This document shows, one piece after another, positions 44,002-52,776 of a stretch of DNA of 64,000 nt (position 1 is its first letter; each line of letters begins with the position of its first letter). The notes under the pieces are model-generated. The model did not search any database, was not told the DNA's origin, and saw only the letters and a program-made list of their open reading frames with translations. The position numbers and the translations under genes were made by a program. Location of the stretch: NCBI RefSeq assembly GCF_003063645.1, contig NZ_NESJ01000016.1, positions 1 through 64,000 on the forward strand, read 5' to 3'. The DNA is from Limnohabitans sp. 2KL-51. Its GTDB lineage: Bacteria; Pseudomonadota; Gammaproteobacteria; Burkholderiales; Burkholderiaceae_C.

Positions 44002-44873
44002 CGCCCGACTTGCTAAAGAAAGGCGCTGAACGCGTGGCCCGCATGGCCCAACAACGCGTTGAAGACACAGAGTCCGGTGGCCGCAGCGCAGGCTATGGCC
44101 GCGTGGTCCAAGACGCCAGCCAAGTGGATGTGACGCATGGCCGCATCCTGTATCTGGAAGACGTGAGCGTGAGCTTTGATGGCTTCAAGGCCATCAACAA
44201 GTTGTCGCTCGACATTGCGCCCGGTGAGCTGCGCTGCATCATCGGCCCCAACGGCGCGGGCAAGACCACCATGATGGACATCATCACCGGCAAGACAAGG
44301 CCCGACGAAGGCACCGTGTTCTTCGGCAGCACGATTGATTTGCTGCGCCACAACGAACCCGAAATCGCACAGCTGGGCATCGGCCGCAAGTTCCAAAAGC
44401 CCACTGTGTTCGAGCACCTCACCGTGTTTGAAAACCTCGAACTCGCTTTGAAGACACCCAAAGGCGTGAAAGCTTCGATGTTCTTCAAGCTCGATTCACG
44501 CCAAAGTGACCGCTTGGCCGAAGTCCTGCACACCATCCACCTGGCGGACAGCGTCAGCAAACCCGCTGGCTTGCTCAGCCACGGGCAAAAGCAGTGGCTG
44601 GAGATCGGCATGCTGCTCATGCAAGATCCCAAGCTGCTCTTGCTCGATGAACCCGTGGCCGGCATGACTGACCACGAAACCGAGCGCACGGCCGAGTTGT
44701 TCCTCACCCTCAAAGGCAAACACTCGCTGATGGTGGTGGAGCACGACATGGGCTTCATCCGCACCATTTCGGACATCGTCACCGTGCTGTGCGACGGCGC
44801 GGTGCTGGCCCAAGGCACTCTCGACCAGGTGCAGGCCGACGAGCGGGTGATTGAGGTTTATCTCGGCCGATGA
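43998..44873 (+). CDS. urtD: Urea ABC transporter ATPase UrtD
   Basis: A 291-residue ABC ATPase if started at TTG 43998, which overlaps the urtC stop; ATG 44043 would give 276 residues, and neither start has a strong ribosome site. Walker A GPNGAGKTTMMDIITG, the UrtD-typical block FGSTIDLLRHNEPEIAQLGI, signature LSHGQKQWLEIGMLL, Walker B LLLLDEPVAGMTDHET, H-loop VVEHDMGFIR. Confidence 0.94.
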   Translation: MTPDLLKKGAERVARMAQQRVEDTESGGRSAGYGRVVQDASQVDVTHGRILYLEDVSVSFDGFKAINKLSLDIAPGELRCIIGPNGAGKTTMMDIITGKTRPDEGTVFFGSTIDLLRHNEPEIAQLGIGRKFQKPTVFEHLTVFENLELALKTPKGVKASMFFKLDSRQSDRLAEVLHTIHLADSVSKPAGLLSHGQKQWLEIGMLLMQDPKLLLLDEPVAGMTDHETERTAELFLTLKGKHSLMVVEHDMGFIRTISDIVTVLCDGAVLAQGTLDQVQADERVIEVYLGR

Positions 44874-44919
44874 TGCATACCAGCGCGAGTGTCAGGTCTT
44901 GTCACTGCGAGCGAAGCGC

Positions 44920-44937
44920 GGCAGTCCATGGATTGCC
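44920..44937. repeat. Short palindromic repeat between urtD and urtE
   Basis: GGCAGTCCATGGATTGCC is an 18-bp dyad with one mismatch, preceded by GCGAGCGAAGCGC. This GCGAGCGAAGCGCGGCAATCC pattern looks like a dispersed intergenic repeat known from related genomes. It fills much of the 104-bp gap 44874-44977. Confidence 0.55.
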
Positions 44938-44977
44938 AAAGCTGTCGGCTTCGACATGACATTTCAAAGAGGTTTCT

Positions 44978-45682
44978 ATGCTTGAAGTTAAGAACATTCA
45001 CCAGTACTACGGTGGCTCGCACATCCTGCGCGATGTGAGCCTGAGCGCCGTGCAAGGGCAAGTCACCGTATTGCTGGGCCGCAACGGCGTGGGCAAAACC
45101 ACCTTGCTCAAATCGCTCATGGGTCTGGTGCCGATCAAAAGCGGCAGCGTCACCCTCAACAACCAAGACCTGACGAATGCGAAACCCTATGAACGCGCCG
45201 CAGCCGGCATCGGTTATGTCCCTCAAGGCCGGGAAATCTTTGCCCGCTTGACGGTGGAAGACAACTTGCTGATGGGTTTGGCCACACAGCCGGGCGGCAC
45301 ACCGATTCCGCCGGAGTTGTTTGAGTTGTTCCCTGTTCTGAGACAAATGCTGCACCGCCGGGGCGGTGACCTTTCAGGTGGCCAGCAACAACAGCTGGCC
45401 ATTGCCCGTGCACTGGCAGCCAAGCCTCGCTTGTTGATCCTGGACGAGCCCACCGAGGGCATCCAGCCCAGCATCATCAAGGACATCGGTCGCGTGATCC
45501 GCCAGCTGGCCGATGTGGGCCTGCAAGGCCAGCGCATGGCGGTGTTGCTGTGCGAGCAGTACTACGACTTTGCCGAAGAACTGGCCGATCAGTATTTGGT
45601 CATGGAGCGCGGTGAAGTGATCGCGCGTGGGCCAGGCAGCGAGATGAGGGAGAAGAACATTCAGCAGTGGGTGGCGATTTAA
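44978..45682 (+). CDS. urtE: Urea ABC transporter ATPase UrtE
   Basis: A 234-residue ABC ATPase. Walker A GRNGVGKTTLLKSLMG, signature LSGGQQQQLAIARAL, Walker B LLILDEPTEGIQPSII. The N-terminus LEVKNIHQYYGGSHILRDVS is typical. AAAGAGG lies before the start. It closes the urt operon, facing the oxidoreductase gene at 45747. Confidence 0.96.
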   Translation: MLEVKNIHQYYGGSHILRDVSLSAVQGQVTVLLGRNGVGKTTLLKSLMGLVPIKSGSVTLNNQDLTNAKPYERAAAGIGYVPQGREIFARLTVEDNLLMGLATQPGGTPIPPELFELFPVLRQMLHRRGGDLSGGQQQQLAIARALAAKPRLLILDEPTEGIQPSIIKDIGRVIRQLADVGLQGQRMAVLLCEQYYDFAEELADQYLVMERGEVIARGPGSEMREKNIQQWVAI

Positions 45683-45734
45683 CGGTGCTTCAAGCTATAG
45701 GAAGGGCTGATTCGCAAGCTGGCGTGCGCAATCC

Positions 45735-45756
45735 AATTTGATGGAGTCAAATTTTG
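45735..45756. terminator. Hairpin between convergent urtE and oxidoreductase genes
   Basis: AATTTGA (45735-45741) and TCAAATT (45747-45753) with a TGGAG loop, followed by TTG. It lies 53 bp after urtE and overlaps the stop of the minus-strand oxidoreductase gene. The stem is AT-rich, so strength is doubtful. Confidence 0.4.
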
Positions 45757-47747
45757 AGGGCTACGGCATTGCCATCGGAAGTGGCTTGCATGACAGAGCC
45801 TGCTACTTTGCAGTCTCCGATTTTGTGAACAATCAATCCAGCGCTTAAGAGTTTTGATGTTAAGTGCGCGTTCGGTTGTCTTGGGCTAGACCATGAAAAG
45901 AAAGCGGCATCTTCTATGAGGGAAGGTTCACCACCAAATACACTGACCGAACCCAAGCCGCCATCTTGACTGAATGAAGGAGAGAACCAAGGCTCGCACA
46001 AATACCTGACCTCAATATGGTTCTCAAAAATGGCGCGTTGAATATTTTGACGCGTCACCAGGGGTGTTTCTTGCGCCACGCCTTCTCTTGGAGTGATCAG
46101 TATGACTTTTCTGAACTTTTTTGCTAACAAAAAAGCAGCGGCATAGGTGCCTTCGGTTTGGTCCATGTCAAAAAGAACAGCGCAGCCCGCTTGCTGTGAT
46201 TTGATGGCGTGAATGGTCTGAAGAGACTGACGGATATCCATAAACAAACCTTCATCCAACACACTTTTCGGTAAGCACCGAGGAACACTCATTTGGGCTC
46301 CTGTGGCCAAGATCACTTCATCAGGCTTATGCGCAACAATTTTCTCTAGGTTGGCGGTGGATCCCAATTCAAAGACGACCCCCGCTTTTTGGCATGCATT
46401 CAATTGCCAATCGTAAATGCTGCTGAGCGATTCGCTATGGGGCAGTTCTGCATGACGGCGTGTACTGCCGCCTACTTCTTCAGATTTGCCCATGACAACA
46501 ACATGATGGCCTCTGGATGCGGCTATCCAGGCGGCTTCCAGGCCTGCAATCCCTGAGCCCACGATCACGATGGTTTTGCTCTTCAATGCAACAGGCGGTT
46601 GCCATAACAATTCATCAGGTTCAGCCACCCTCGGGTTGTTGTCACAGGCGATGGGCATTTGATGAACGATGGTGTTCCAACAGCTGTTGGCGGCCACGCA
46701 ATAGCGAATGTCGCGAGCTTTGCCGCTTGCCGCTTTGAGTGGCCAGGCTGGATCGGTGATGAGTGCACGACCCAAAGCAACCAAGTCAACCTGACCACTG
46801 GCCACCAGTTGATCCGCTTCGGATGGATCCGTGATGCGTGCCACGGCCATGAGAGGCAGGTTGGGCGCAGCCATTTTGAGTCTGTTGAAAATGCTGCGAT
46901 ACGGTACCCGCGAATATTGATCGTTGGGCATGTGCATTTCAAGGGAGGGGCCGTGTGATCCCTGAGTTGGGCACAAATAGTGAATGTTTCCGACTTGCGC
47001 AAAGTGCGCGGCTATGCGGCAAGATTCTTCTAGGTCGATGCCACCTCTGACGCCGTCGTCTCCTGGTAACTTCATACCAATGATGAAATGTGAGTCGGTT
47101 GAAGCGCGAATGGCATCCACCAATTCATCCAATATTCGAACTCTGTTGATCAGTTCACCACCATATCGATCTTCACGCAGGTTCGACCAAGGCGATAAAA
47201 ATTGATGCCAAAGATGACCGTGTCCAGCAGAAATTTCAATTCCGCTGTAGCCGCATCTATGAAGCCTGGTGGCGGTTTGCGCAAAAGACGCAATGACTTC
47301 TTCAATGCCAGAGATACTCAGTTCGCTTGGCATGGACCAACTCAAATCGTCTGCGACTGGCGATGCACCAATCGCATCTTTCAGTCGACCGCCCACGTGC
47401 CTTGCACGCCCAGGATCTTGAATTTGGGCAAGGATGCGACAGTCGTGCCTTTCAACGCTGTCTGCCAAGCGGGCCAAGCCTGAGAGTTCACTGTCATCCC
47501 AAGCACACACGCGTGCTGATGACTGGTGTCTGGTCAATGCACCGACAGGTTCCGTCACAATCATGGCCGCACCACCTTTGGCGCGGTTTGAATAGTAGTT
47601 GACCAGTTTGTCTGTCACGCGCCCCTTTTGTGCGAGCGCTGTCAAAATGGCAGCGTGCACGATGCGATTCTTCAAAGGTTTGCCTGCTAAAGCAAACGGT
47701 TTGAACAACTCTGGATAAGCTGGCGTGTCAGGAAAAACTTTGTTCAT
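45747..47747 (-). CDS. Old-Yellow-Enzyme/dienoyl-CoA-reductase-type oxidoreductase with an altered FeS motif
   Basis: A 666-residue flavoenzyme. Residues about 10-350 are the FMN TIM barrel (GRVTDKLVNYYSNRAKGGAA, SAGHGHLWHQFLSPWSNLRED, and LVALGRALITDPAWP). Then comes the cluster-binding segment YCVAANSCWNTIV...PIACDNNP. Relatives have C-x2-C-x2-C-x11-C; here the second Cys is Ala. Residues about 390-660 are the FAD/NAD part (IVIVGSGIAGLEAAWIAA). Family enzymes reduce dienoyl-CoAs or demethylate amines. It lies 83 bp after a Bug-type receptor gene in the same direction. Coding GC is lower than in the ure/urt genes on either side, which suggests insertion. Confidence 0.88.
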   Translation of the reverse strand: MNKVFPDTPAYPELFKPFALAGKPLKNRIVHAAILTALAQKGRVTDKLVNYYSNRAKGGAAMIVTEPVGALTRHQSSARVCAWDDSELSGLARLADSVERHDCRILAQIQDPGRARHVGGRLKDAIGASPVADDLSWSMPSELSISGIEEVIASFAQTATRLHRCGYSGIEISAGHGHLWHQFLSPWSNLREDRYGGELINRVRILDELVDAIRASTDSHFIIGMKLPGDDGVRGGIDLEESCRIAAHFAQVGNIHYLCPTQGSHGPSLEMHMPNDQYSRVPYRSIFNRLKMAAPNLPLMAVARITDPSEADQLVASGQVDLVALGRALITDPAWPLKAASGKARDIRYCVAANSCWNTIVHQMPIACDNNPRVAEPDELLWQPPVALKSKTIVIVGSGIAGLEAAWIAASRGHHVVVMGKSEEVGGSTRRHAELPHSESLSSIYDWQLNACQKAGVVFELGSTANLEKIVAHKPDEVILATGAQMSVPRCLPKSVLDEGLFMDIRQSLQTIHAIKSQQAGCAVLFDMDQTEGTYAAAFLLAKKFRKVILITPREGVAQETPLVTRQNIQRAIFENHIEVRYLCEPWFSPSFSQDGGLGSVSVFGGEPSLIEDAAFFSWSSPRQPNAHLTSKLLSAGLIVHKIGDCKVAGSVMQATSDGNAVALKI

Positions 47748-47830
47748 AAGCCAGTTAAGTGAGCTCAGTTGAGGAGCTCATTCGTGTCATACAAGCCCAG
47801 AGGAAACCTCAAATACTTATCTGATCTTGG

Positions 47831-48784
47831 TCAGTCGACTTTGATTTTGGCGGTACTGATCACCTGCGCCCACTTTCTGCGTTCGCCCGTCAGATAGTTT
47901 TTGAAATCTTCTTTGGAGCCACCGACAGGTTCTACACCGATGGTGGTCATGCGGTCTTTGATTTCCGGCGCATTCAATGCTGCAGCAAATGCCGAATGAA
48001 GTTTGTTGACAACTGCTGCGGGTGTACCTGCAGGCAGGAGTGCGCCATACCACCCGTTGCCATCCACATCCTGAATGCCGAAGTCGCCGAGGCTAGGAAT
48101 TTCAGGGGCAAGCGTGGAGCGTTTGGACGCCAACACAGCCAGCGGCTTGAGTTTCCCTGAACGGATCAATTCGCTCAAGCCGCCCAGTCCATCTACGCCG
48201 AGGGGAAGGTGACTACCCAGCAGGTCTGTTTTCAAGGGGCCAGAACCTTTGTAGGGGATATGGGGCACGTTGATAGCCGTGCGCTGCGCAAGCAATTCCA
48301 TGGCCAAGTGAGAGTTGGAGCCTGTTCCGGCAGAGCCAAACGACAAAGCGCCTGGCGCTGATTTGGCTCTGGCAATCATTTGTTCGAGGCTCGTAAATGG
48401 TGTGCCGGGTGCTGCGACTAAAAAATTGCCGTATCGAACCAAATGGATGAGGGGGATGAAGTCTTCAAAGCGCCATCCTAATTTGTCAAACAATGCTTCG
48501 CTGGTGGTGAAATTGGGTGCTGTCACCAAAATGGTGTAACCATCGGCAGGGGCTTTCGCAACAAATTCAGTACCGATGTTGGCCGACGCGCCAGCTTTGT
48601 TTTCGACGATGACTTGTTGACCCAATGAATTTGAAATGTGAGCTGCCATGAGTCGTGCCACTGTGTCGGTTCCTCCGCCAGGGCTGTAAGGCACAACGAT
48701 TCGGATCGGCTTGATGGGAAATTCTTGCGCTTGTGCGGTCAAGCCCAAGAGCAAAGAGAGGAGCAGAGTGAAAACTATTTTCAT
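47831..48784 (-). CDS. Bug-family tripartite tricarboxylate transporter receptor
   Basis: A 317-residue periplasmic binding protein. The signal peptide is KIVFTLLLSLLLGLTAQA. Bug-family signatures are PIRIVVPYSPGGGTDTVARL, KAGASANIGTEFVAKAPADG, and LSFGSAGTGSNSHLAMELL. Bug proteins bind carboxylates and are found in very many copies in Burkholderiales, mostly without transport partners nearby, as here. It is the first gene of a two-gene unit with the oxidoreductase. Confidence 0.92.
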   Translation of the reverse strand: MKIVFTLLLSLLLGLTAQAQEFPIKPIRIVVPYSPGGGTDTVARLMAAHISNSLGQQVIVENKAGASANIGTEFVAKAPADGYTILVTAPNFTTSEALFDKLGWRFEDFIPLIHLVRYGNFLVAAPGTPFTSLEQMIARAKSAPGALSFGSAGTGSNSHLAMELLAQRTAINVPHIPYKGSGPLKTDLLGSHLPLGVDGLGGLSELIRSGKLKPLAVLASKRSTLAPEIPSLGDFGIQDVDGNGWYGALLPAGTPAAVVNKLHSAFAAALNAPEIKDRMTTIGVEPVGGSKEDFKNYLTGERRKWAQVISTAKIKVD

Positions 48785-48991
48785 GATGCTGGCTTTCGGG
48801 TTGTTGCTGTTTATCCGATCATGTTACCCAGAAAGCTCTTTTTGAGGATTAGGGTTTCAATTGGGACATTCGGAAAATTGGGGGGTATTTTTGCCTCGAT
48901 GGTTAAAAAAGCCATCGTTCCATCCCGATGGATTTTTTGATGAGATATCCAGCTTGTTGGCAAAAAATGGCTCAAATCAATTGGCTCCATC

Positions 48992-49822
48992 TCACAGATT
49001 CCACAGCCTTGGCACAGCCCCCGGCAAGCCCCACATCTCGCGGCGCCACGCGGCCCACACCTGCCTTAGCAGCAGCACGGCTGGCTCGGTTAACGGTGAG
49101 AGGGTGCGCAGCACAATGACTTGTTTGTGCGGTGAGGTGGCGCCTGCAGTCAGGCGCAGTTCAGACGCTTCGAGCAGCGTGCGAGCACAGGCCAGGGCCC
49201 GTTCGATGCGCTCGTCGGCGATGGCGCTGCCCGCCGCAAACACCAGCGTGGCCATGCAGCGCTGGCCAGCCAGGCCCAGGGGGCTGTTCATCAGTCGGGT
49301 GTCGGTGGCCTTCAGGGTGCCGCGCTCCAACCACACACCGGAAATCTCCAGGTGTTGGCGAAACGTGCCTTGCACAAAGGGGAAATCAGCTACGGGCAAG
49401 CCTAAGGCGGTGATATCCCAGGCCATCATTTCTGCCCCGGGGGCGAGCTCAAACACGGCGCGGTTGAGGGCATCACAGCCGTTGTAGGCAATGGCTTCGA
49501 GCGGCAACCATTCCAGCCGAGCTTCGGCCTCCAAACGCGCATGCACTTGCTGGGTGGCCAGCCCGGCTTCAGACCGGTAAAAGCGCGTGGCACCGGGCGT
49601 GGTGATCAGACCATGCGCCCCTGATGCGACAGTGACTTGTATGTCGAGTGTGTCGCCACCCACCAGACCGCTGGGCGGGTGCACCAGCACGTTGTGGCAA
49701 ACCGTATCGCCTTCAGGGTAGAGGCTTTGCAGGATGCGCAGCGGCCCCTTGTGCAGGTATCGGGCAACGCTGCGGTTGGACTCCAGCGTGTAGTCAAGCT
49801 TCAGGCTGGCGTGCCAGGTCAT
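48992..49822 (-). CDS. ureD: Urease accessory protein UreD (UreH)
   Basis: A 276-residue scaffold for nickel insertion into urease. Family blocks: WHASLKLDYTLESNRSVARY, LQSLYPEGDTVCHNVLVHPP, GLVGGDTLDIQVTVASGAHG, TPGATRFYRSE and LEWLPLEAIAYNGCDA. It is complete, but sits about 9 kb from the other urease genes, 12 bp after an ABC transporter permease gene and on the same strand. Confidence 0.95.
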   Translation of the reverse strand: MTWHASLKLDYTLESNRSVARYLHKGPLRILQSLYPEGDTVCHNVLVHPPSGLVGGDTLDIQVTVASGAHGLITTPGATRFYRSEAGLATQQVHARLEAEARLEWLPLEAIAYNGCDALNRAVFELAPGAEMMAWDITALGLPVADFPFVQGTFRQHLEISGVWLERGTLKATDTRLMNSPLGLAGQRCMATLVFAAGSAIADERIERALACARTLLEASELRLTAGATSPHKQVIVLRTLSPLTEPAVLLLRQVWAAWRREMWGLPGAVPRLWNL

Positions 49823-49834
49823 GACGACTTGGCC

Positions 49835-50602
49835 TTATTCGCCTTGCGAGCTGCGATGCGCCCAGCCGGTGGTGCGCTTTTCGATGTAGCTGAACAGCTC
49901 ATACATGAGCATGGCCATCGCGCCGACCACGACCAAGCCAGAAAATGCCAAGCCCATTTGCATGGCCGAGCCCGCCGAGATCAGCAGGTAGCCGATGCCT
50001 TCGTTCGATGCGGTCATCTCGGACACTGTGGTGCCCACAAAGGCCAAAGTGATGGCCACTTTGAGTGAACCGTAAAAGTAAGGCATGGATCGGGGCAGGC
50101 CGACTTTGACCAGCACGTCCCAGCGCTTGGCACCCAGCACGCGCAGCACGTCTTCCAGCTCAGGCTCCAGCGTGGCCAGACCTGTGGCGATGTTCACCAT
50201 GATCGGGAAGAAGCTGATCAGGAAGGCCGTCAAGATGGCGGGGCCGATGCCGATTCCGAACCACACCACCAAGATGGGCACGAAGGCGGCTTTGGGCAGG
50301 GCGTTGAAGGCGGTCATGAGCGGGTACACGGCGGCATAGGCCAAGCGTGAGCTGCCAATGATGAAGCCGAGCAACACGCCCACCACGATGGCAATGCCAA
50401 AGCCGACCATGGTCACCCAATAGGTGCGCCAGGCGTGGCCCGCGATCACGTCGCGGTATTCGATGGTTTGCTGTGCGATGCGCGAGGGGCTGGGGAAGAT
50501 GAATTCCGACACGTTGAAGGCGCGGCACAGGCCTTCCCAAATCAGGATGCTCAGCAGCAGCAAAATCCAGGGCGACCAGCTTTCGAGGGATTTTTTGTTC
50601 AT
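49835..50602 (-). CDS. Tau/Ssu-type ABC transporter permease
   Basis: A 255-residue permease from ATG 50602 (MNKKSLESWSPWILL); the open frame continues upstream over the ATPase gene end. Six hydrophobic helices; the EAA loop is EDVLRVLGAKRWDVLVKVGL with the preceding GLATLEPEL. It belongs to the nitrate/sulfonate/taurine/pyrimidine-precursor group. Gene order is receptor, ATPase, permease, ureD, which suggests a nitrogen-containing ligand. Confidence 0.92.
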   Translation of the reverse strand: MNKKSLESWSPWILLLLSILIWEGLCRAFNVSEFIFPSPSRIAQQTIEYRDVIAGHAWRTYWVTMVGFGIAIVVGVLLGFIIGSSRLAYAAVYPLMTAFNALPKAAFVPILVVWFGIGIGPAILTAFLISFFPIMVNIATGLATLEPELEDVLRVLGAKRWDVLVKVGLPRSMPYFYGSLKVAITLAFVGTTVSEMTASNEGIGYLLISAGSAMQMGLAFSGLVVVGAMAMLMYELFSYIEKRTTGWAHRSSQGE

Positions 50603-50615
50603 GAGGGGCTCCCGC

Positions 50616-51434
50616 TTATTGGTTGATCGCTGCACCGGTTTTGCGCATGGCACCGATGTGACCGCGCAGCTCGTGCACGATGTTGGTGAATTCAGGGGTG
50701 TAGGTGATCTCCAGGTCGCGCGGACGCGGCAGGTCGACTTCTTTTTTGACGACAAAGCGGCCGGGGCTCTTGCTCATCACGTACACCGTGTCGGCCAAAA
50801 ACACCGATTCGCGCAGGTCGTGCGTGACCAAGATCACGTTGAACTTTTGCTCGGTCCACAGGTCGCGCAAGATGCACCAGAGCTCTTCACGCGTGAATGC
50901 GTCGAGCGCGCCGAAGGGTTCGTCGAGCAGCAGCATTTTGGGCTCATGGATCAAGGCGCGGCAGATGCTGGCGCGTTGCTGCATGCCGCCCGACAGTTGC
51001 CAGGGGAACTTGTCTTCATAGCCGCCCAAGCCCACGGTGTTCAGCAGCTTGCGGGCGCGTTCTGCGTACTCGGCTTTTTTCTGTTTGAAGTTCGTGCGGT
51101 AAGGCTCCACGATCTCCAAGGGCAGCAAGACGTTGTCGAGCGTGGTGCGCCAAGGCAAGAGCGACGAGGCTTGAAACGCCATGCCACTGATCTTGAGTGG
51201 GCCGGTCACCGGCTGTCCGTCGACCAGGATGCGGCCTTTGCTGGGCATCTTCAGGCCGGTGGTCAACTTCATGAAGGTGGACTTGCCGCAGCCCGATGGC
51301 CCGACGATGGCGATGAACTCGCCTTGTTTGACCTGCAGATTGATGTCTTCCACCGCAAAGTGGTTTTCGGCCAGCAACTCGTCGTTGTAGGCCAGCCAGA
51401 CATTCTGGAAATCAACGAATGATTCTTGGGTCAT
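50616..51434 (-). CDS. Tau/Ssu-type ABC transporter ATPase
   Basis: A 272-residue ATPase. Walker A GPSGCGKSTFMKLTTG, signature LSGGMQQRASICRALI, Walker B MLLLDEPFGALDAFTRE, H-loop LVTHDLRESVFLAD. A perfect GTGTATACAC box lies 30 bp upstream of the start and a terminator-like hairpin further upstream, so it can be controlled apart from the receptor gene. Confidence 0.94.
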   Translation of the reverse strand: MTQESFVDFQNVWLAYNDELLAENHFAVEDINLQVKQGEFIAIVGPSGCGKSTFMKLTTGLKMPSKGRILVDGQPVTGPLKISGMAFQASSLLPWRTTLDNVLLPLEIVEPYRTNFKQKKAEYAERARKLLNTVGLGGYEDKFPWQLSGGMQQRASICRALIHEPKMLLLDEPFGALDAFTREELWCILRDLWTEQKFNVILVTHDLRESVFLADTVYVMSKSPGRFVVKKEVDLPRPRDLEITYTPEFTNIVHELRGHIGAMRKTGAAINQ

Positions 51435-51463
51435 GGTGAAAGCTTAAAAAATGGTGTTCGATA

Positions 51464-51473
51464 GTGTATACAC
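51464..51473. promoter_or_regulatory. GTGTATACAC operator-like palindrome (GntR-type)
   Basis: Perfect 10-bp palindrome 30 bp before the ATPase start. It fits the pattern NTGT-NN-ACAN shared with sites before the nucleobase permease (56793-56802) and between gntR and uraH (62638-62647). FadR-subfamily GntR proteins often bind TTGTATACAA-like sites. Confidence 0.55.
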
Positions 51474-51484
51474 ATTGCGTCCTG

Positions 51485-51520
51485 TAAAAGCCCACCGACC
51501 TGTGCAGGTTTTGGTGGGCT
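51485..51520 (-). terminator. Intercistronic terminator-like hairpin after the receptor gene
   Basis: Outer arms AGCCCACC (51489-51496) and GGTGGGCT (51513-51520), inner arms ACCTG (51498-51502) and CAGGT (51505-51509). On the minus strand the stem is followed by TTTTA. It may keep receptor expression higher than ATPase and permease. Confidence 0.6.
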
Positions 51521-51558
51521 CGGAACGCCGGGACCTCATGCCCGATGCTGACGCTGAT

Positions 51559-52593
51559 TTACTTCTTGGCTTTGGGCAGGATGTCCAGCTCTTTGGCTGT
51601 GGGCAGGAAGGAGCCGTTCCAAATGTCTTCGGATTTGACGCGGGTCTTGGTGTTGAAGGCGTCAGACACTTGCGATGCCATCAGCGTCATGCGGGGCGCG
51701 TTGATCTGGCCAAAGCCTTCGGCGCGTGCCGAGGGGCTGTTGATCACGGTGTCAATCGCCAGTTGCAAGCGGCGGGTTTCCAGGGCCACGTTGATGATGC
51801 CGTCACGTGCCTTGACCGTCTCAATGGCTTTGGCCGGGTCGGCGATCACATCCTTGGCGCCCTTGGTGAAGGCGGCCAAGAACGCTTTCACGGCGGCAGG
51901 GTTTTCTTTCAGGATCTTGGGCGAGGCGATGATCGCGTTGCCATAGAGCTTGACGCCGAAGTCGGGGTACTGCATGACGACCACGTCTTCGGCTTTAACG
52001 CCACGCGCTTCGATGTTGAGCAGCGAGGTAAAGGTAAAGCCAGTGATGGCGTCCACATCGCCGCGCACCAACATGGTTTCACGCAGAGGTGGGTCCATGG
52101 CGGTCCATGCGACGTTTTGCACGTCGTTGGCCTTGGCAAAAATCGGGAAGGCACGACGGCCAGCGTCAAACACCGGAGCGCCCAGCTTTTTGCCGGCCAA
52201 ATCGGCGGGGGTCTTGATGCCGGACTTCTTCAAAGCCATCACCGAAGCGGGGGTGTTGTTGTAGACCATCATGATGGCCACAGGCTTGTTGGGCGCGTCG
52301 GGGTTGTTGGCGTGGAATTCCATCAGGGCAGCCAGGTCGGCAAATCCCAGGTCATAAGTGCCAGAAGCCACACGGGTGACCGCACCACCAGAGCCGTTGC
52401 CCGAGTCCACCGTCACATCAAGCTTGGCGTCTTTGAAATAACCTTTGGCAACGGGCAGCAAAAAGAAGGCCGAGGGGCCTTCAAAGCGCCAGTCCATCTG
52501 GAATTTGATGGGGGTGGTTTGGGCTTGTGCGGTGCCAAAAGCGGCAACTGCGGCCAATGCGGCGGTGGCCTTGAGTAAGAAACGTTTGTTCAT
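51559..52593 (-). CDS. Tau/Ssu/ThiY-type ABC transporter substrate-binding protein
   Basis: A 344-residue periplasmic receptor from ATG 52593 (MNKRFLLKATAALAAVAAF); signal peptide cut near AQA-QT. The mature start IKFQMDWRFEGPSAFFLLP and GGAVTRVASGTYDLGFADL match the NMT1/THI5-like group that binds pyrimidine precursors, taurine, or similar. A sigma-54 promoter lies directly upstream. The ligand is unknown; the setting between ureD and purine genes suggests a nucleobase, hydantoin or ureide. Confidence 0.9.
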   Translation of the reverse strand: MNKRFLLKATAALAAVAAFGTAQAQTTPIKFQMDWRFEGPSAFFLLPVAKGYFKDAKLDVTVDSGNGSGGAVTRVASGTYDLGFADLAALMEFHANNPDAPNKPVAIMMVYNNTPASVMALKKSGIKTPADLAGKKLGAPVFDAGRRAFPIFAKANDVQNVAWTAMDPPLRETMLVRGDVDAITGFTFTSLLNIEARGVKAEDVVVMQYPDFGVKLYGNAIIASPKILKENPAAVKAFLAAFTKGAKDVIADPAKAIETVKARDGIINVALETRRLQLAIDTVINSPSARAEGFGQINAPRMTLMASQVSDAFNTKTRVKSEDIWNGSFLPTAKELDILPKAKK

Positions 52594-52631
52594 GAGGGGC
52601 TCCAGGTTCAAAGAAACGGTAAATCTTGTAT

Positions 52632-52649
52632 AGCAAATTCGGTGCCTAT
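52632..52649 (-). promoter_or_regulatory. Sigma-54 promoter of the Tau/Ssu-type transporter
   Basis: On the minus strand TAGGCACCGAATTTGCTA (52649 to 52632) contains GGCAC-N5-TTGC with GG-N10-GC spacing. Transcription would start about 30 nt before the receptor ATG. A TTGTAT half-site (52627-52632) touches its -12 end. Confidence 0.65.
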
Positions 52650-52697
52650 TATCGGCCATGGTCTTGACGTCGCTAGTCAGGTTGTACCCCTAGAAAC

Positions 52698-52744
52698 CCC
52701 CTATTTTGGTTCCAGGCTGGTTCTGGCTTGGCACCAAAATGGGG
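52698..52744. terminator. Inverted repeat between maeB and the receptor gene
   Basis: CCCCTATTTTGGT (52698-52710) pairs with ACCAAAATGGGG (52733-52744) with one mismatch. It follows the maeB stop at 52777 on the minus strand and could end that transcript before the sigma-54 promoter; no T run follows. Confidence 0.4.
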
Positions 52745-52776
52745 AATTCGTGGGACCTTTGTAGGGCTTTGGGGGC

